Program-made: the position numbers and the translations under genes
Notes under the pieces: model-generated
What the model saw: only the letters and a program-made list of their open reading frames with translations
What the model was told of the DNA's origin: nothing
Databases searched by the model: none
NCBI GenBank assembly: GCA_963971535.1
Contig: OZ020587.1
Location: forward strand, 160,407,856-160,471,855
Reading direction: 5' to 3'
DNA length: 64,000 nt
DNA from: Notolepis coatsorum
Taxonomy: Eukaryota > Chordata > Actinopteri > Aulopiformes > Paralepididae
Shown here: positions 10,101 to 19,713 of the stretch, piece by piece
Layout: every line of letters starts with the position of its first letter
How positions within the stretch are numbered: the first letter of the stretch is position 1

Positions 10101-13100
10101 AAAGAAGTTTGGCATCCAACCAGAGTCCAAGTGTAACAGTAAAGTGCAACAGCAATATACAATGTACAGGTGATTAAACTGGGTATAAAATATATAAATT
10201 AGTAAGTGTTAATCAGATGTATGTACAGAGTTGTAGTATTCATATGTACAGTGATACAGGTATGAAGACACTATGGTAGTAAGTCACACTGACCAGCAGC
10301 ATAAGAGTAAGTAAGGGATAGTATAGATATAGTCTACAGATATGTAAAAAGGATTATATGCAGGTATGTATGGTATACAGCATTATTGTACATACTATCA
10401 TGCAGTTATATGGGTTATATGCAGGTGTATAAGTAGGTATATAGAAGGACCATATGCAGGTGTATTATTCAGACATATATATATATATGCAGTAAATATA
10501 AATATATAAAATGTATAATGGTATATATTAGAGCTGGGCTGTTAACGGCGTTAACGTGCTGCGTTAACGCTATACTAGTATCGCGCGATAATATAATTAA
10601 CGCATTAATCTAAAAAAAGAAAAAAAAAAAAAAAAAGTTCCATTCACACCTGGGAGCTGCCCAGTACAACCACAGTTGACACCATTGGCCACTGAGCAAC
10701 TCCACTGGAGCAGTTGATTCAAGCCATGTCACATAGTTCAAGTTTGAAATGATTCTTTCTGTTTTGCTCCTGAGAGTGCTAGATACTGTACTGGTAATAT
10801 TATTTATTTGTGTTAACTTCTGAATAAAACAACTTATTAAACACAAGTACATCTTATTGAACATTATTTTGATATTTCATTACCAATTATCATAGCAAAA
10901 CAGCTTTTTCAAACAGTCTGTAATGCATTTTGGAAACGGGAGATGGGCTCATGGTGTAATGGGCCACCTGGCCTGAGAAACATAAGGAGGAAAGAAAAAG
11001 TAAGGACTTACTTCTGGTCATTATTTGGGTAGAACACACATATTTTGAATGCCTTCGGCAGGTTTTTTTTTTTTTTTTTGGGCCATTTTAATCTAGATTA
11101 ATCTAGATTAAATCCAGGATTGCAGATAAATTAATCTAGATTAAAAAAATTAATCTATGCCCACCTCTAGTATATATACACTATACAGCACTATTGTACA
11201 TGCTGTATGAGGTAGGTAGTTGTGATTATTAGAGTGTAGGGAAGTTGTAGACAGTGAAAGCAGTGGGTAGGTACAATATTTAGTTCCAAGACACACATTT
11301 TGATTGGACGTGTCATTCTTTGCATGCCTATCACCACAATACAAGGTCCTTAGAAAGATAAGGTCTAGAGACGTTGACAATGTGCCCTTGACAACAATGA
11401 GGAAGTTCTGTACCTAAAGAACAGGGTTTGTTCATGGAACCCTGATCCCAAGGTTTATCTCCATATCAAGTCAGTGACCAAACCCTTGTAATATAGAAGC
11501 TCTGACACTATATAGTCCTGACCAGGGGTGTAAAGTACTTGAGTAATTGTACTTCGTTACAATACTTAAGTACTGTTTTGGGGGATTTGTACTTTACTCT
11601 AGTATTATTAGAGTATTGTATACTTGTACTTTTACTCAATTACATTTCAGAGAAAAAATACTATTTTTACTCCTTACATTTAAAATGCAGACCTGCAAAG
11701 TACAAATCTCACAGGTTCAACTATTTTAATTAGTATATTTGTTTCTCTGGCCGAACTAACGTTAACGTTATTAATCCTGCGGCCACACTTTATTTGAAAA
11801 CAGCCAATCAAATACCCATCAATGGAAATATAACCCGCCCATACCCATGCTGATTGGTCCTTGTGCAAGACTAGAAAGCGGGGATCTTTGATTAAACACC
11901 TGCTATCAGAAGAATAGACAGTCAGTAAAAAAGCTTTTACTTTTTAGTTAAGTACATTAAAAAGTAGAAACTTTTTTACTTTTACTCAAGTGTGTTTTTA
12001 GCCAGATACTCTGACTTTTACTTGAGTAAGATTTTGAGATGGTACCCATACTTTCACTTAAGTATAATTTCTTGGTACTTTTTACACCCCTGGTCCTGAC
12101 ACATTTTACATACATATCTGTAGATACTTAGTACATTGTGCTGTATGATTACAATACATTTTAACACATCCAGCGCCAAAAACGCTGTCCAGCGTTACTG
12201 GCCGCCATGCGTTGTCTGCCAGGATCGCTGTACAGCGTTTTTGAGCTCAATATTTGATTTTTTCGTGATGGCATTCATAATTCATATACCCACCCCCGGT
12301 CCTGCAGCTGGACCTTAGATGTGACTGCAACGATGGCTCAATACCGCCACCTGGTGGATGGTCGGGCGAGTTACACTCGCAAACAGGATGTGCCATCAGT
12401 GCATCTATGAAAATCATCCGGCAGTCACATCTCGTTACGGGACTCCCGACAGACACTATGTACATAATGGATCGCTTTCTCAACTTAATAATCGATTTCG
12501 GCGTTTATTGCGCCATACAAACCGGAAATGGACCTAGGCGATCGGCGTCGTATAATTGAGATCTTTCACCGCCAGTCTCATTGGCTCATTGGTAAGAGGA
12601 ATATAACGTTATTTTCAACCCGATTGTGCATTTCCTTGTTTGCAAACCATCTGATCAATATATCCACCCAACCTACATAAAGCAGTTACTGATGATCGGG
12701 GAATTATAAACAACCCCCCCCCCCCCCCTCCCCTCCCCATCATATGTATATACTCTGTCAGGATCTATGGGTAACAGTACTGTATATTTGAATACCGTTT
12801 ATGTCACAAATGTATCAGTACTAAATACCTGTATGTCCCTATGCCATAAATGTCATGTATGTTGTGTATGTCATAAATGTCAATATGAATTGAAAATGGG
12901 GGACCCTGATGTAAACAAGACAAAAGTCTTTCTCTGGTCTGCATCCCCTTAACAATTTTGTGTATTGAGCCGTACTGTATTGTACCCATTCTGCAATCTG
13001 TTAAATAAAGTGTTCATTCATTCCCCCCTTTCCTCCGCGCATGAGGCATAATGTATACCGATCATATACATTCAAGTTTTTTGGTGTAGTGTAGCGTGTA

Positions 13101-15330
13101 TGGGGGGGAAACGGCAATCGATAATCTATATAATGCGTTTGGGCCTATAACTAGCGTTTTTGGAATTACAGCAGAAAAGATTAAAAACATACTTATATTC
13201 TAGAAGGTATTATTAACACAACAATGTATGAATGAAAAAGTATAACGTTCCCACATCCTGAACGATAGATGTTGAATGGGCCATAGTAATGTCAATATAG
13301 CAATAAAATTAAAAAGTTATAGCCCTGCAAAGAAGGTAAACATCTCCATAGGCTTACAGCGCTGGCAGAGAGGGGCATAAAATGGGCATAACCCCCGGCG
13401 GGCAATGTGTTAATCTAATATACAGTAGGAGCTGGTGCGTCTGCCTTACATTGCAGGGAACTTGTTGGCGAATGACCGAAATAAAGCTTTGGTCTCTGTT
13501 TAACCTCATGTTTGAAAGGATAGTGTAAAAGATTATGTTGCATAAAGGTTTAACAGACTTAAGTATGCCATTATAATTCAGGATATTAAAGTATTATACT
13601 ATTATTTGTCACATTTATATTTGTTGTGTAAATGATTTAATTTGAATTAAAATGTCTTGGACATACAAGTATCCAGGACACTTATCCCATTAACTATTGT
13701 TTTGTTGTGACATGAATAAGATAAGTTTCCATACTATTCATAATACACTTATTTATCCATGTGGATATTAAGTGATAGGAATACAAAGATGTATATTTAA
13801 CGTCTTATCCGAAATGAGACATTACTACCCATGATAGGAGCCATCATCTGGAATACTACGCGCACTAATTGTCAAGCTGATATTACTTTTGGTTCTTGAA
13901 GATTTTATCAGAGCCACTGGAAGTTTAATTTCGGATCATTTTGAACTCACCAATCTGGTGTCACAGATGGAAATGATGAAATCGAAGAACGGCTCCAGAC
14001 CGGCACGATGACCGGGAGAGTTCTCCTGCACCTGCAGGTGAGACCACCACACAGTCAATAGCAGTGATTGATTGATTGATTGATTGATTGAAAATGTTAT
14101 TAACAGATTGTAGAATGGGTACAATACAGTACGGCTCAATACACACTTTCGTCTTGTTTACATCAGGGTCCCCCATTTTCAATTCATAATAACATATGAC
14201 ATACATGACATACAGGTAGACAGTACTGTTGCAACTTGTGACTCATCTCTTCACATTGTATTACTTTGACCAGACCGGTTGTTCTGGTATCATCACCACA
14301 AGCCTGTGTCACAGGCACATGGCAGCGGTGGCCTAATGGTTAGAGAAGTGGGTTTGTGACCGGAAGGTCGCCGGTTCGATACCCGGGACTGGCAGGAAAA
14401 ATCTGCTGCTGAAGTGCCCTTGAGCAAGGCACTTAACCCCCAACTGCTCCAGTGGAGTTGCTCAGTGGCCAACGGTGTCAGACTGTGGTTGTACTGGGCA
14501 GCTCCCAGGTGTGAATGGAACTGTGTGAATGTGAAGCAGGGTGTAGCTGAAAAAGAGCATCTGTGCTCAGCGAACCTACCCTGGGTAAATAAAGGTTAAA
14601 CAAACAAACAGTTCAATCGACAAAAATAGTCTGAAAAAGAGAGTATATACATTTGAGGGGGAAGACGGAGCGGTGGGCTTCAAAATAAAAGTTTTGGGAA
14701 ATAAATTTCTCAAAGAAATTCTCTAACCGGTCGCAATAATATCGCTTATCGCGATATTTTCGGGGGCAATTAATCGCCCAGCAAAATGTGTTATCGAGGC
14801 AGGCCTAGATAAGATAATGCAATGCACAAACAGTACTGTATTTGTAGATCTGGTATGTCATAAATGTATAGATGTAGCAGTACTGTATGTCATATGTATG
14901 TCATAATTATGTCCTGATGAATTGAAAATGGGGGACCCTGATGTAAACAAGACGAAAGTCTTTCTCTGGTCTGCATCCCCTTAACAATTGTGTGTATTGA
15001 GCCGTACTGTATTGTACCCATTCTGCAATCTGTTAAATAAAGTTTCAATCAATCAATCAATGTTTGCTGTGACTCGATTTAAAGAGAGCCCCAGCAGTTT
15101 GCTAGCAAACTAGCCAGCTTGCTAACAGTAAAGCTAACACATTTACAGCACCTTCCCCCCCCCCTATGCAGACACACTACAGACCATAATATCAACAGCA
15201 GCACATGCACGACTCTGTGACATGATGCTGCAGCGATACATCATGACGTGATGAACATGTTTCATACTCGCAGGACGTGGTATCCCTCGGATCCGCCACC
15301 GGGCATCTCGACACTCTGAGCTCCCCCCAT
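4034..15330 (-). CDS. gorasp2: Golgi reassembly-stacking protein 2-like gene, first four coding exons
   Basis: CDS is join of 15330-15268, 14031-13951, 8582-8376 and 4120-4034 on the minus strand: 21+27+69+29 = 146 codons, all junctions phase 0 with GT/AG signals. The product starts [13 protein letters not shown], so Gly2 is available for N-myristoylation as in GRASP proteins, and continues with the first PDZ-like repeat ([54 protein letters not shown]) and the start of the second ([16 protein letters not shown]). GRASP55 tethers Golgi cisternae and acts in unconventional secretion (family knowledge). Sequence resembles GRASP55/GORASP2 more than GRASP65. The loop after SNMW reads GGGPG, apparently one residue longer than I expect for the family. 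The second PDZ repeat's remainder and the Pro/Ser-rich tail lie beyond the left edge. Introns are packed with young transposons. Confidence 0.9.
4321..4500 (-). repeat. LINE family A 3' tail, reverse copy, in intron 3
   Basis: Starts with a (GATT)n run at 4321-4365 and continues with the reverse complement of the common LINE tail (CAGATTGCAGAATGGGTACA, then CATCAGGGTCCCCCATTTTC). A 5'-truncated copy of the LINE at 62003-63918. The following 4501-4751 holds nothing I recognise. Confidence 0.85.
4752..4970 (+). mobile_element. tRNA-derived SINE with L2-type tail
   Basis: A tRNA-like head has A box TGGCTCAGGAGG and B box GTTCGATTCCC. It is followed by the block GTCCTTGAGCAAGACACTTA, which resembles the conserved central part of V-SINE-type fish SINEs, and a 3' end AAAGCGCTTTGGATAAAAGC typical of L2-mobilised SINEs. 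The tRNA-like part is promoter sequence of the SINE, not a tRNA gene. Same family as the minus-strand copy at 49425-49663. Confidence 0.8.
4971..6365. repeat. 34-bp minisatellite in gorasp2 intron 3
   Basis: About 40 units of roughly 34 bp with core AACTAGGAGGGATATGAGGA (for example starts 5046 and 5080) and a GT-rich spacer of variable length. Read in the direction of gorasp2 each unit contains TCCTCATATCCCTCCTAG, a pyrimidine run ending in AG that resembles a 3' splice site. The array ends abruptly at a LINE; one orphan unit (CTAGGAGGGATA) lies on the far side of the LINE at about 8095-8107. Confidence 0.95.
6749..7213 (+). mobile_element. tRNA-derived SINE nested in the LINE
   Basis: Starts with a tRNA-like head (A box TAGTGGTTAACAC, B box GGTTCGATTCCC) and the block GTGTGGAGTTTGCATGTTCT common in fish SINEs. 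It ends ACAAATAAAGACTTCT with a (TTA)n tail. Inserted between GTACAGTAAATG and ACCAAGTATGG of the LINE, which are contiguous at 63455-63475. Spurious ORFs here carry no family signature. Confidence 0.8.
7590..8055 (-). mobile_element. tRNA-derived SINE nested in the LINE, reverse, with TSD
   Basis: On the minus strand the head reads AAGTGGCGCAGTGGGCAAGG with B box GGTTCGAGCCC and the element ends in a pyrimidine/purine-rich tail. The LINE tail segment TGTTAAATAAAGTTTT (7574-7589) is repeated as TGTTAATAAAGTTTT (8056-8070) on the other side: a target duplication of about 15 bp, as expected for LINE-mediated insertion. Confidence 0.85.
8163..8252. repeat. Palindromic MITE-like hairpin (TTAACCC type), copy 1
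   Basis: Arms 8163-8189 and 8226-8252 are complementary with one mismatch (GTTAACCCTTTCACTGCC and its complement). A second copy of the same hairpin lies at 33084-33151. No ORF. Confidence 0.75.
8253..8350 (+). repeat. LINE family A 3' tail
   Basis: ACAATTGTGTGTATTG through CCATTCTGCAATCTGTTA and an (ATCA)n tail ending about 8350, only 26 bp from the exon 3 donor of gorasp2. Confidence 0.85.
8376..8582 (-). CDS. gorasp2: gorasp2-like exon 3 (207 nt)
   Basis: Acceptor TCTGCTATAG at 8583-8592 (minus) and donor CTG/GTGAGT at 8375. 69 codons, phase 0 at both ends, beginning [11 protein letters not shown] and ending ANENVWHIL, the larger part of the first PDZ-like repeat of GRASP55. Confidence 0.92.
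8619..9654. mobile_element. Middle nested hAT element
   Basis: Ends TAGGGCTG and CAGCCCTA, interior rich in TTAGTCGACTAA-type motifs; perfect 8-bp duplication CAATTGGG at 8611-8618 and 9655-9662. The left copy of the duplication straddles the boundary of the outer element, which proves this insertion came later. Non-coding. Confidence 0.9.
8648..9180. mobile_element. Innermost nested hAT element
   Basis: Ends CAGTGGTTCCCAAAG and GTTTGGGAACCCCTG (Charlie/Zaphod-type hAT termini), 533 bp, perfect 8-bp duplication GATTAGTC at 8640-8647 and 9181-9188. Non-coding. Confidence 0.92.
10043..10520 (-). repeat. LINE 3'-UTR-type dispersed repeat, family not assigned
   Basis: ATTCAAATGTATTGTCATCA and AAGTACAGTACAACGAAAAG are typical of reverse-oriented fish LINE 3' ends. 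Pieces of it recur at 61905-62003 and, in opposite orientation, at about 1840-1915. It appears to continue to the right of the hAT at 10529-11169, so the hAT is nested in it. Confidence 0.5.
10529..11169. mobile_element. Non-autonomous hAT, 641 bp
   Basis: Ends TAGAGCTGGGC and GCCCACCTCTA, perfect 8-bp duplication GTATATAT at 10521-10528 and 11170-11177. Internal positions 10637-10735 match, in reverse, the middle of the SINE at 14320-14605, so the element captured or was hit by a SINE. A TTAATCTAGATT-type tract precedes the right end. Confidence 0.9.
11523..12092. mobile_element. Non-autonomous hAT, 570 bp (CAGGGGTGTAAAG type)
   Basis: Ends CAGGGGTGTAAAGTA and TACTTTTTACACCCCTG; perfect 8-bp duplication GTCCTGAC at 11515-11522 and 12093-12100. 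Short ORFs inside have no recognisable domain. Confidence 0.93.
12161..13413. mobile_element. Possible piggyBac-like non-autonomous element
   Basis: TTAA at both ends (12161-12164, 13410-13413) followed by imperfect inverted termini CACATCCAGCGCC and GGCGGGCAATGTG (about 9 of 13 matching). Interior non-coding, interrupted by a LINE tail at 12735-13023. TTAA duplication is characteristic of piggyBac, but the termini are weak evidence on their own. Confidence 0.45.
12735..13023 (+). repeat. LINE family A 3' tail, (ATTC)n type
   Basis: From the C-rich 3' UTR and TCATATGTATATACTCTGTC through GAATTGAAAATGGGGGACCC to AAATAAAGTGTTCATTCATTC. Ends in CATT repeats rather than the CAAT repeats of most copies here. 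Confidence 0.9.
13414..13950. other. Intron 2 of gorasp2, no feature recognised
   Basis: AT-rich intronic sequence leading to the exon 2 donor at 13950. No ORF, repeat family or conserved motif seen. Confidence 0.5.
13951..14031 (-). CDS. gorasp2: gorasp2-like exon 2 (81 nt)
   Basis: Acceptor CTCACCTGCAG at 14032-14042 (minus), donor TTG/GTGAGT at 13950. 27 codons, phase 0, beginning [16 protein letters not shown] and ending CDTRL; the GLEPFFDFI stretch is the carboxylate-binding-loop region of the first GRASP PDZ repeat. Confidence 0.92.
14066..14215 (-). repeat. LINE family A 3' tail, reverse
   Basis: (GATT)n at 14067-14090, then the reverse LINE tail to about 14215; an internal stretch between ACACA and CTTTCGTCTT is missing relative to other copies. 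Lies in gorasp2 intron 1. Confidence 0.85.
14320..14605 (+). mobile_element. tRNA-derived SINE in gorasp2 intron 1
   Basis: Head GTGGCCTAATGGTTAGAG (A box) and GGTTCGATACCCGG (B box), then GCCCTTGAGCAAGGCACTTA (V-SINE-like central block) and an end GGGTAAATAAAGGTTAAA. Its middle part also occurs in reverse inside the hAT at 10529-11169. Confidence 0.8.
14815..15062 (+). repeat. LINE family A 3' tail
   Basis: Runs from AAACAGTACTGTATTTG through ATGGGGGACCCTGATG to AAATAAAGTTTCAATCAATC. Intron 1 of gorasp2. Confidence 0.88.
15268..15330 (-). CDS. gorasp2: gorasp2-like exon 1, coding part (63 nt)
   Basis: ATG at 15330-15328 is followed by [20 protein letters not shown], the conserved myristoylated N-terminus of GRASP55; donor CGA/GTATGA at 15267. 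This start is chosen because Gly2 and the motif match the family, although the frame is open a further 43 codons upstream. Confidence 0.9.
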
Positions 15331-15538
15331 GTTGTCGTCTCCCTCCAGTCCTGGGTGTGTCAGGTCGGTGTGGAGCTTGGAGCTCCGCAGCTCAATGCGG
15401 AAGAGACCCTTCGGCGCTAAACCAATCAGAGAGGGTCTCCGCTGTACGCGGCTAGCCAATTAGAGAGCGTCTTCGCAAACATAGGCTACGAAAAAAAACA
15501 CTCAGCTCAGCACGACCACCGTAACACTTCCGGGATTC
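15331..15538 (-). promoter_or_regulatory. Putative gorasp2 5' UTR and promoter with CCAAT boxes
   Basis: GC-rich sequence upstream of the start codon with two CCAAT-type sites (ACCAATCAGAGAGGG at about 15420 and CCAATTAGAGAGCG at about 15455, plus-strand reading). The block AGAGAGCGTCT...GGCTACGAAAAAA is shared with the inverted-repeat element at 26130-26386 and with 29097-29140, so this promoter overlaps or was shaped by a transposon copy. The transcription start cannot be placed from sequence. Confidence 0.4.
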
Positions 15539-16007
15539 TGAAATCAGGGAGGAGATTGCGGGGGGGTCAAATGAATGAATGTGGACGAGAGCCGTGATGT
15601 AAGTGGTTGCCGATACGGCTGTGGGGGTGCTAGAGACATGATCGAATAGACGTTTATGCGCCTCGCTCTCCTGAACACGGCGTGACCCATAACTAATCGA
15701 TCAGAACTAAATCGGCAGAGAAAAAGCCCATTTTAAAGCACCTATTCCGCATGGACATGCGCAGAGTGCCCATGGAGTCTGGACGACGCGAGATGACGCT
15801 CGAATGAATGTGGACTGTTCCATCAGAGGGGGGAGCTTCGATGGTCATGTAAGTGGCTACAGACCGCTGCACTTAAATATAAACATTAGTCTACCTGGAG
15901 ACTCAATGAAGTAATTGTAGATGTCGCCATAAGACGCGTCTGGCCATTTAGTGGGATCATTTTTTCATTATCCTGTTCGGCTGGCCACCGAAGCTCCCCC
16001 CTCTGAT

Positions 16008-17360
16008 TAGGGTGACCACCTGTTCGTCCTGATATTGGGCCGTTTGTCCCGCGTCCCGCAACAACAAAGCAATGTCCTGCAATTCAACGATTTTTTTTTT
16101 TTTTTTTTTAATCTTTCAAAGATTATTATTTAAAAAATGTTTTAAATGTTGTTAATTTAATGCCTCGTTCCAATACCCTCTTATATTTAAAATAAAAGAA
16201 TCGGGCGACGTCACAAACCAATGCATTGCGCAGCCGAGCAATAGTATCCATCTGCAGGACCACAGCACCGACACATTTAGGACCGCGACACTTTGCGGAC
16301 CCACACTCTCCAGACCCTCGCTCCCATTGGCTGATTTGGGTCACGTGACCGTCCCACCCAATGGCTGAGTGGAGAGTGTGGGTCCGCAAAGTGTCACGGT
16401 CCTGAGAGTGTCGGTGCTGTGGTCCTGCAGCAGGATGCATCTCCAGCCGAGGCTGCTGAGCAGCTCACTCGAGTCGCGCTGCCTGTCACCTGTCCAGGCG
16501 AGCCGGTGTTCTGCGAAATTCTACTACTCTGCTGAGAACTGCTGCCGTAGCGCGAATCGCCTATATGTTTGGACAGCTGGGTGACGTCACCCTATAGTTC
16601 ACTCCGAATTCCAACAGGTGTACCGACATTTTATCATCTACAAATACATTCGGCTGCAAAGCCAATTACATGCAAATATTTACATGCATATACAGTTCAA
16701 AAGGTGCAATGAAAAACATATGTTTAAGATATTGTTTAAGATATATCAACAACAAGACTCAACAAGACGTTCGTCAGCAAGGTGGCAGGATATTGTAGTG
16801 TGAACGATTGTGGGTCATGCGAATGCGTGCGCCATGCGTGCCAGCAGGTATAGTAGAATTTCGCAGAACACCGTTTCAGATGATCCCCAAAAGGTAGAAT
16901 GCAGGATCTGCCACTGACAGGAGCTTCACCATCAGACATGGAGGAGAGGGGGACGTCACATATAGTTGTTCAGCAAGTCTGGCCCGACTATTATTGAGAA
17001 CTGAATCAATCAGAGGGTCGGTTTGTTATAATAACAGAATACACGGGGAGTATCGCCGGGACACTGTCCAGAGGGAAGGGGGCAATAGAATCCGGAGGCT
17101 AATATCCCCAAAACCGGAGGTGAGTTTAATAAGATTAATAACAAAATGAGCTATATATAGCCTACCGTCTGCGTCGAATATGATATATAGGCATTTAAAT
17201 AATAAATAAATTTATTTAATTTTAATTAGCAATAAAAAAAATTTGAATACTTTTTTTTTTTGCCACCCTCCCCCCCCCCCCCCCCCCCACGTGTCCCGCA
17301 TTGTCCCGCAAAAGCAGTGCTGCTGTCCTGCGACTGAACCATTTTGACCTGGTCACCCTA
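16008..17360. mobile_element. hAT inside the right arm of the foldback element, 1353 bp
   Basis: Ends TAGGGTGACCACC and CCTGGTCACCCTA; perfect 8-bp duplication CCTCTGAT at 16000-16007 and 17361-17368. Same terminal type as the hAT at 43680-45268. Interior contains a 179-bp palindrome (16252-16430) and a second inverted pair (GTTCTGCGAAATTCTAC at about 16507 and its complement at about 16855). No transposase recognised. Confidence 0.9.
16252..16430. repeat. Palindrome with ~60-bp arms inside the hAT
   Basis: CTGCAGGACCACAGCACCGA at the left end is matched by its reverse complement ending at 16430; arms extend inward through GGACCCACACTCTCC. Central loop near 16316-16371. Probably a nested MITE. 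Confidence 0.8.
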
Positions 17361-17684
17361 CCTCTGATAGAACAGTCCACATTCATTCGAGCGTCATCTC
17401 GCGTCGTCCAGACTCCATGGGCACTCTGCGCATGTCCATGCGGAATAGGTGCTTTAAAATGGGCTTTTTCTCTGCCGATTTAGTTCTGATCGATTAGTTA
17501 TGAGTCACGCCGTGTTCAGGAGAGCGAGGCGCATAAACGTCTATTCGATCATGTCTCTATCACCCCCACAGCCGTATCGGCAACCACTTCCATCACGGCT
17601 CTCGTCCACATCCATTCATTTGACCCCCCGCAATCTCCTCCTTGATTTCAATGTAACGCGGAAGTGTAGTGGTCTATAGGGTCC

Positions 17685-17875
17685 AGCTGCATCCCCGGAG
17701 GTTACCGCTCACGGGCAACTTCCGCCAGCCTCACTACACTTCTGCCGCTGACAGAACACGCGCTGATTGGCGGAAAGTACGGAAGTATCTCGAAGTACGT
17801 CTGACGTATCTCGAAGTACGTCTGACGTTTCTCTACGTTAGCGAACGTTAATTGAACGTCAAAAGCAGATGCAGT
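17685..17875 (+). repeat. Dispersed repeat, inverted partner at 25835-26035
   Basis: About 190 bp from CAGCTGCATCCCCGGAGGTT to ATTGAACGTCAAAAGC is the reverse complement of 25835-26035 with few differences, including a short tandem ATCTCGAAGTACGTCTGACG. Neither copy codes for anything recognised. Confidence 0.75.
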
Positions 17876-18095
17876 TAGTTAGCACGCAGCAAACAACTTT
17901 AACAAAGATGGAGAAATGCAATTACAAGGTAAGCCTTATTATTACCTTGTATTCATAAGATAAGATAAATTCAGCAACATGGGGAGGGGGGAGGGGAGGT
18001 ACAGGTAGTAGAAGACATAGTAGAGGTACAGGTCACATAATTATAGTACAGCATGGGGAGGGGGGAGGGGAGGTACAGGTAGTAGAAGACATAGA

Positions 18096-18397
18096 CAGGG
18101 GTGCAGTCGTGCACACACGCGGTTACACGGCGTGTTATTAGTAGCCACTCAGGGCAGAAGTGCGCGCAATGATAAGTACCCGGCCGTTGTAGAAAGCTAC
18201 CCGGCCGGCGGCCGGCACTTGTCACCTAGACTTTGCATAATAATAAGAACCTACGAGAAGGTGGGGGGCTGCTTGATCTCCATTGTTATGCATAATAATC
18301 ATCTGTTCTGTGCAACTGAGGGAACATGTATGCGCGTGCGCGGGAGCGCGCGTGCACGTGGCGTGTAACCAGTTCCCATATTACGACTGCACCACTG
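18096..18397. mobile_element. Non-autonomous hAT, 302 bp
   Basis: Ends CAGGGGTGCAGTCG and CGACTGCACCACTG; perfect 8-bp duplication GACATAGA at 18088-18095 and 18398-18405. It interrupts the second unit of a 71-bp direct duplication (CATGGGGAGGGGGGAGGGGA at 17979 and 18052). Confidence 0.9.
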
Positions 18398-18584
18398 GAC
18401 ATAGAGGTACAGGTCACATAATTATAGTACAGTCAGTGGAGAAGTAAAAATAGAATAAAAAGGCAGTGTAAACAATATACAATATTATTAACTGTCCCTG
18501 CCCTTTCTCAACCTCAGTTTGATCTGTGGTGATGAGCGGCCAATTTCTTGTGTGCAACAGAAATATTACTTGTCCTATTATTGT

Positions 18585-19713
18585 TGTTGTGGTTTGACAC
18601 CGACCCCAAACGCACGACACAAGAGAGTAGGAATTCAGAGTTGCCAAAAACAAGGGCTTGTTTATTGAGACTAATTAATGAGCACAGAATAGTCAAGTCA
18701 AACAAGACAGGTACACAAGCAAGGGGGAAAATGTTCTGCTGCTCTGCAGCTTCTCCCGTGGTGGTAGTAGGGGGTAGCAGATGCTGACGTCTGAGCCGCT
18801 CTGCAGACTCTCGGCAGAATCTCCGAAGTGTTGCGGGACCGAGAGAGAGAGAGAGGGAGCGAGTCAACAAGGGTGCAGGTGGAACGAGCAGGAGAACAGG
18901 AGAGGTGACTTGTACCCAAATACAAAAGTTATCCAAGTGAACTAATCTTCGTGTAAATACACACAGTGAGCAAAGTTCCAAAACACAATCCCAAGTGAAT
19001 CTCTTTGTGTAAATACACACAGTGAGCACTGTTCCAAAACACAATCCCAAGTGAATATCTTCGGTGCAAAAATAGACACTGAGAGTGAAGTCCAAAAAAC
19101 AATCCAATGTGAATAATATCTTCGGTGTGAACGACACACAGTGGGAGATGTAAAGTCCCAAAAATATTATCCCAGTGAGAACAACAAAAAGGCGATCGCT
19201 GGGTGAGTGACTGGCTGATAAAAAAGGTGGTAATCTTCAGTGTTATAGAAACACACGAAAACGGAATTTGATCAAGACAGTCAGTAAAAAACTCACCCAG
19301 ACGTAGTGCGTAATGAGTGCTGGAACAGCAGCGGAGCGAGCGCGTCGCCACGGGGAAAAGGTGTCCAAGAGGAAGGCTTCTTGGAATATCCTGGAGGTAA
19401 AGCACAGAGAGCAAACAGCAGCAGCAGCAGGAACGGAGAATGCAAACAGAGAAATATCAAAACGATCCAACAAAACTAGAGTGGAGAAACGGGGTATAAA
19501 TAATACGGGATTGATGATTGACAAGCAGTGACAGCTGGGGAATGTGATTGAAAAGCGTGCGGACGGGAGAGAACCAATCAACGGCGTCTCTGACGACGTC
19601 ACTGGGAAGAAGCGTGTGAATGGGGGAATTGAATGATTAACAGAAACAAATAAACAGAGCGAGGTGGTTTAAAGGAACAGAACGAGTGAGTGAGCAAGGA
19701 CAGAAACCTCACA
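18585..19713 (-). repeat. 3' LTR of the chromodomain Gypsy, 1129 bp
   Basis: Begins (minus strand) TGTGAGGTTTCTGTCC after a polypurine tract and ends near CCACAACA. It contains four imperfect ~60-bp tandem units (about 18920-19180; core AATACACACAGTGAGCA). Only its first ~520 nt are present in the opposite LTR. Confidence 0.88.

Larger units (their letters stand above)
15539..17650. mobile_element. Long inverted-repeat (foldback) element, interrupted by a hAT
   Basis: The left arm 15539-15845 and a right arm made of 15985-16007 plus 17369-17650 are near-identical inverted repeats of about 300 bp (both contain, for example, GCGCAGAGTGCCCATGGAGT or its complement). The loop is about 140 bp (15846-15984). 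Removing the hAT at 16008-17360 restores a continuous right arm. No ORF and no clear target duplication, so the superfamily is unknown. Confidence 0.8.

Noticed and set aside
16736..16860. Short THAP-like N-terminus (VAGYCSVNDCG) in the hAT at 16008
   Set aside because: Only a few residues match, no ATG in the right place and no continuation of the domain.
18514..19602. ORFs of 119-215 codons in the Gypsy LTR
   Set aside because: They fall within LTR sequence and its internal tandem repeats, part of them recurs at 22090-22535 in the other LTR, and no domain is seen.
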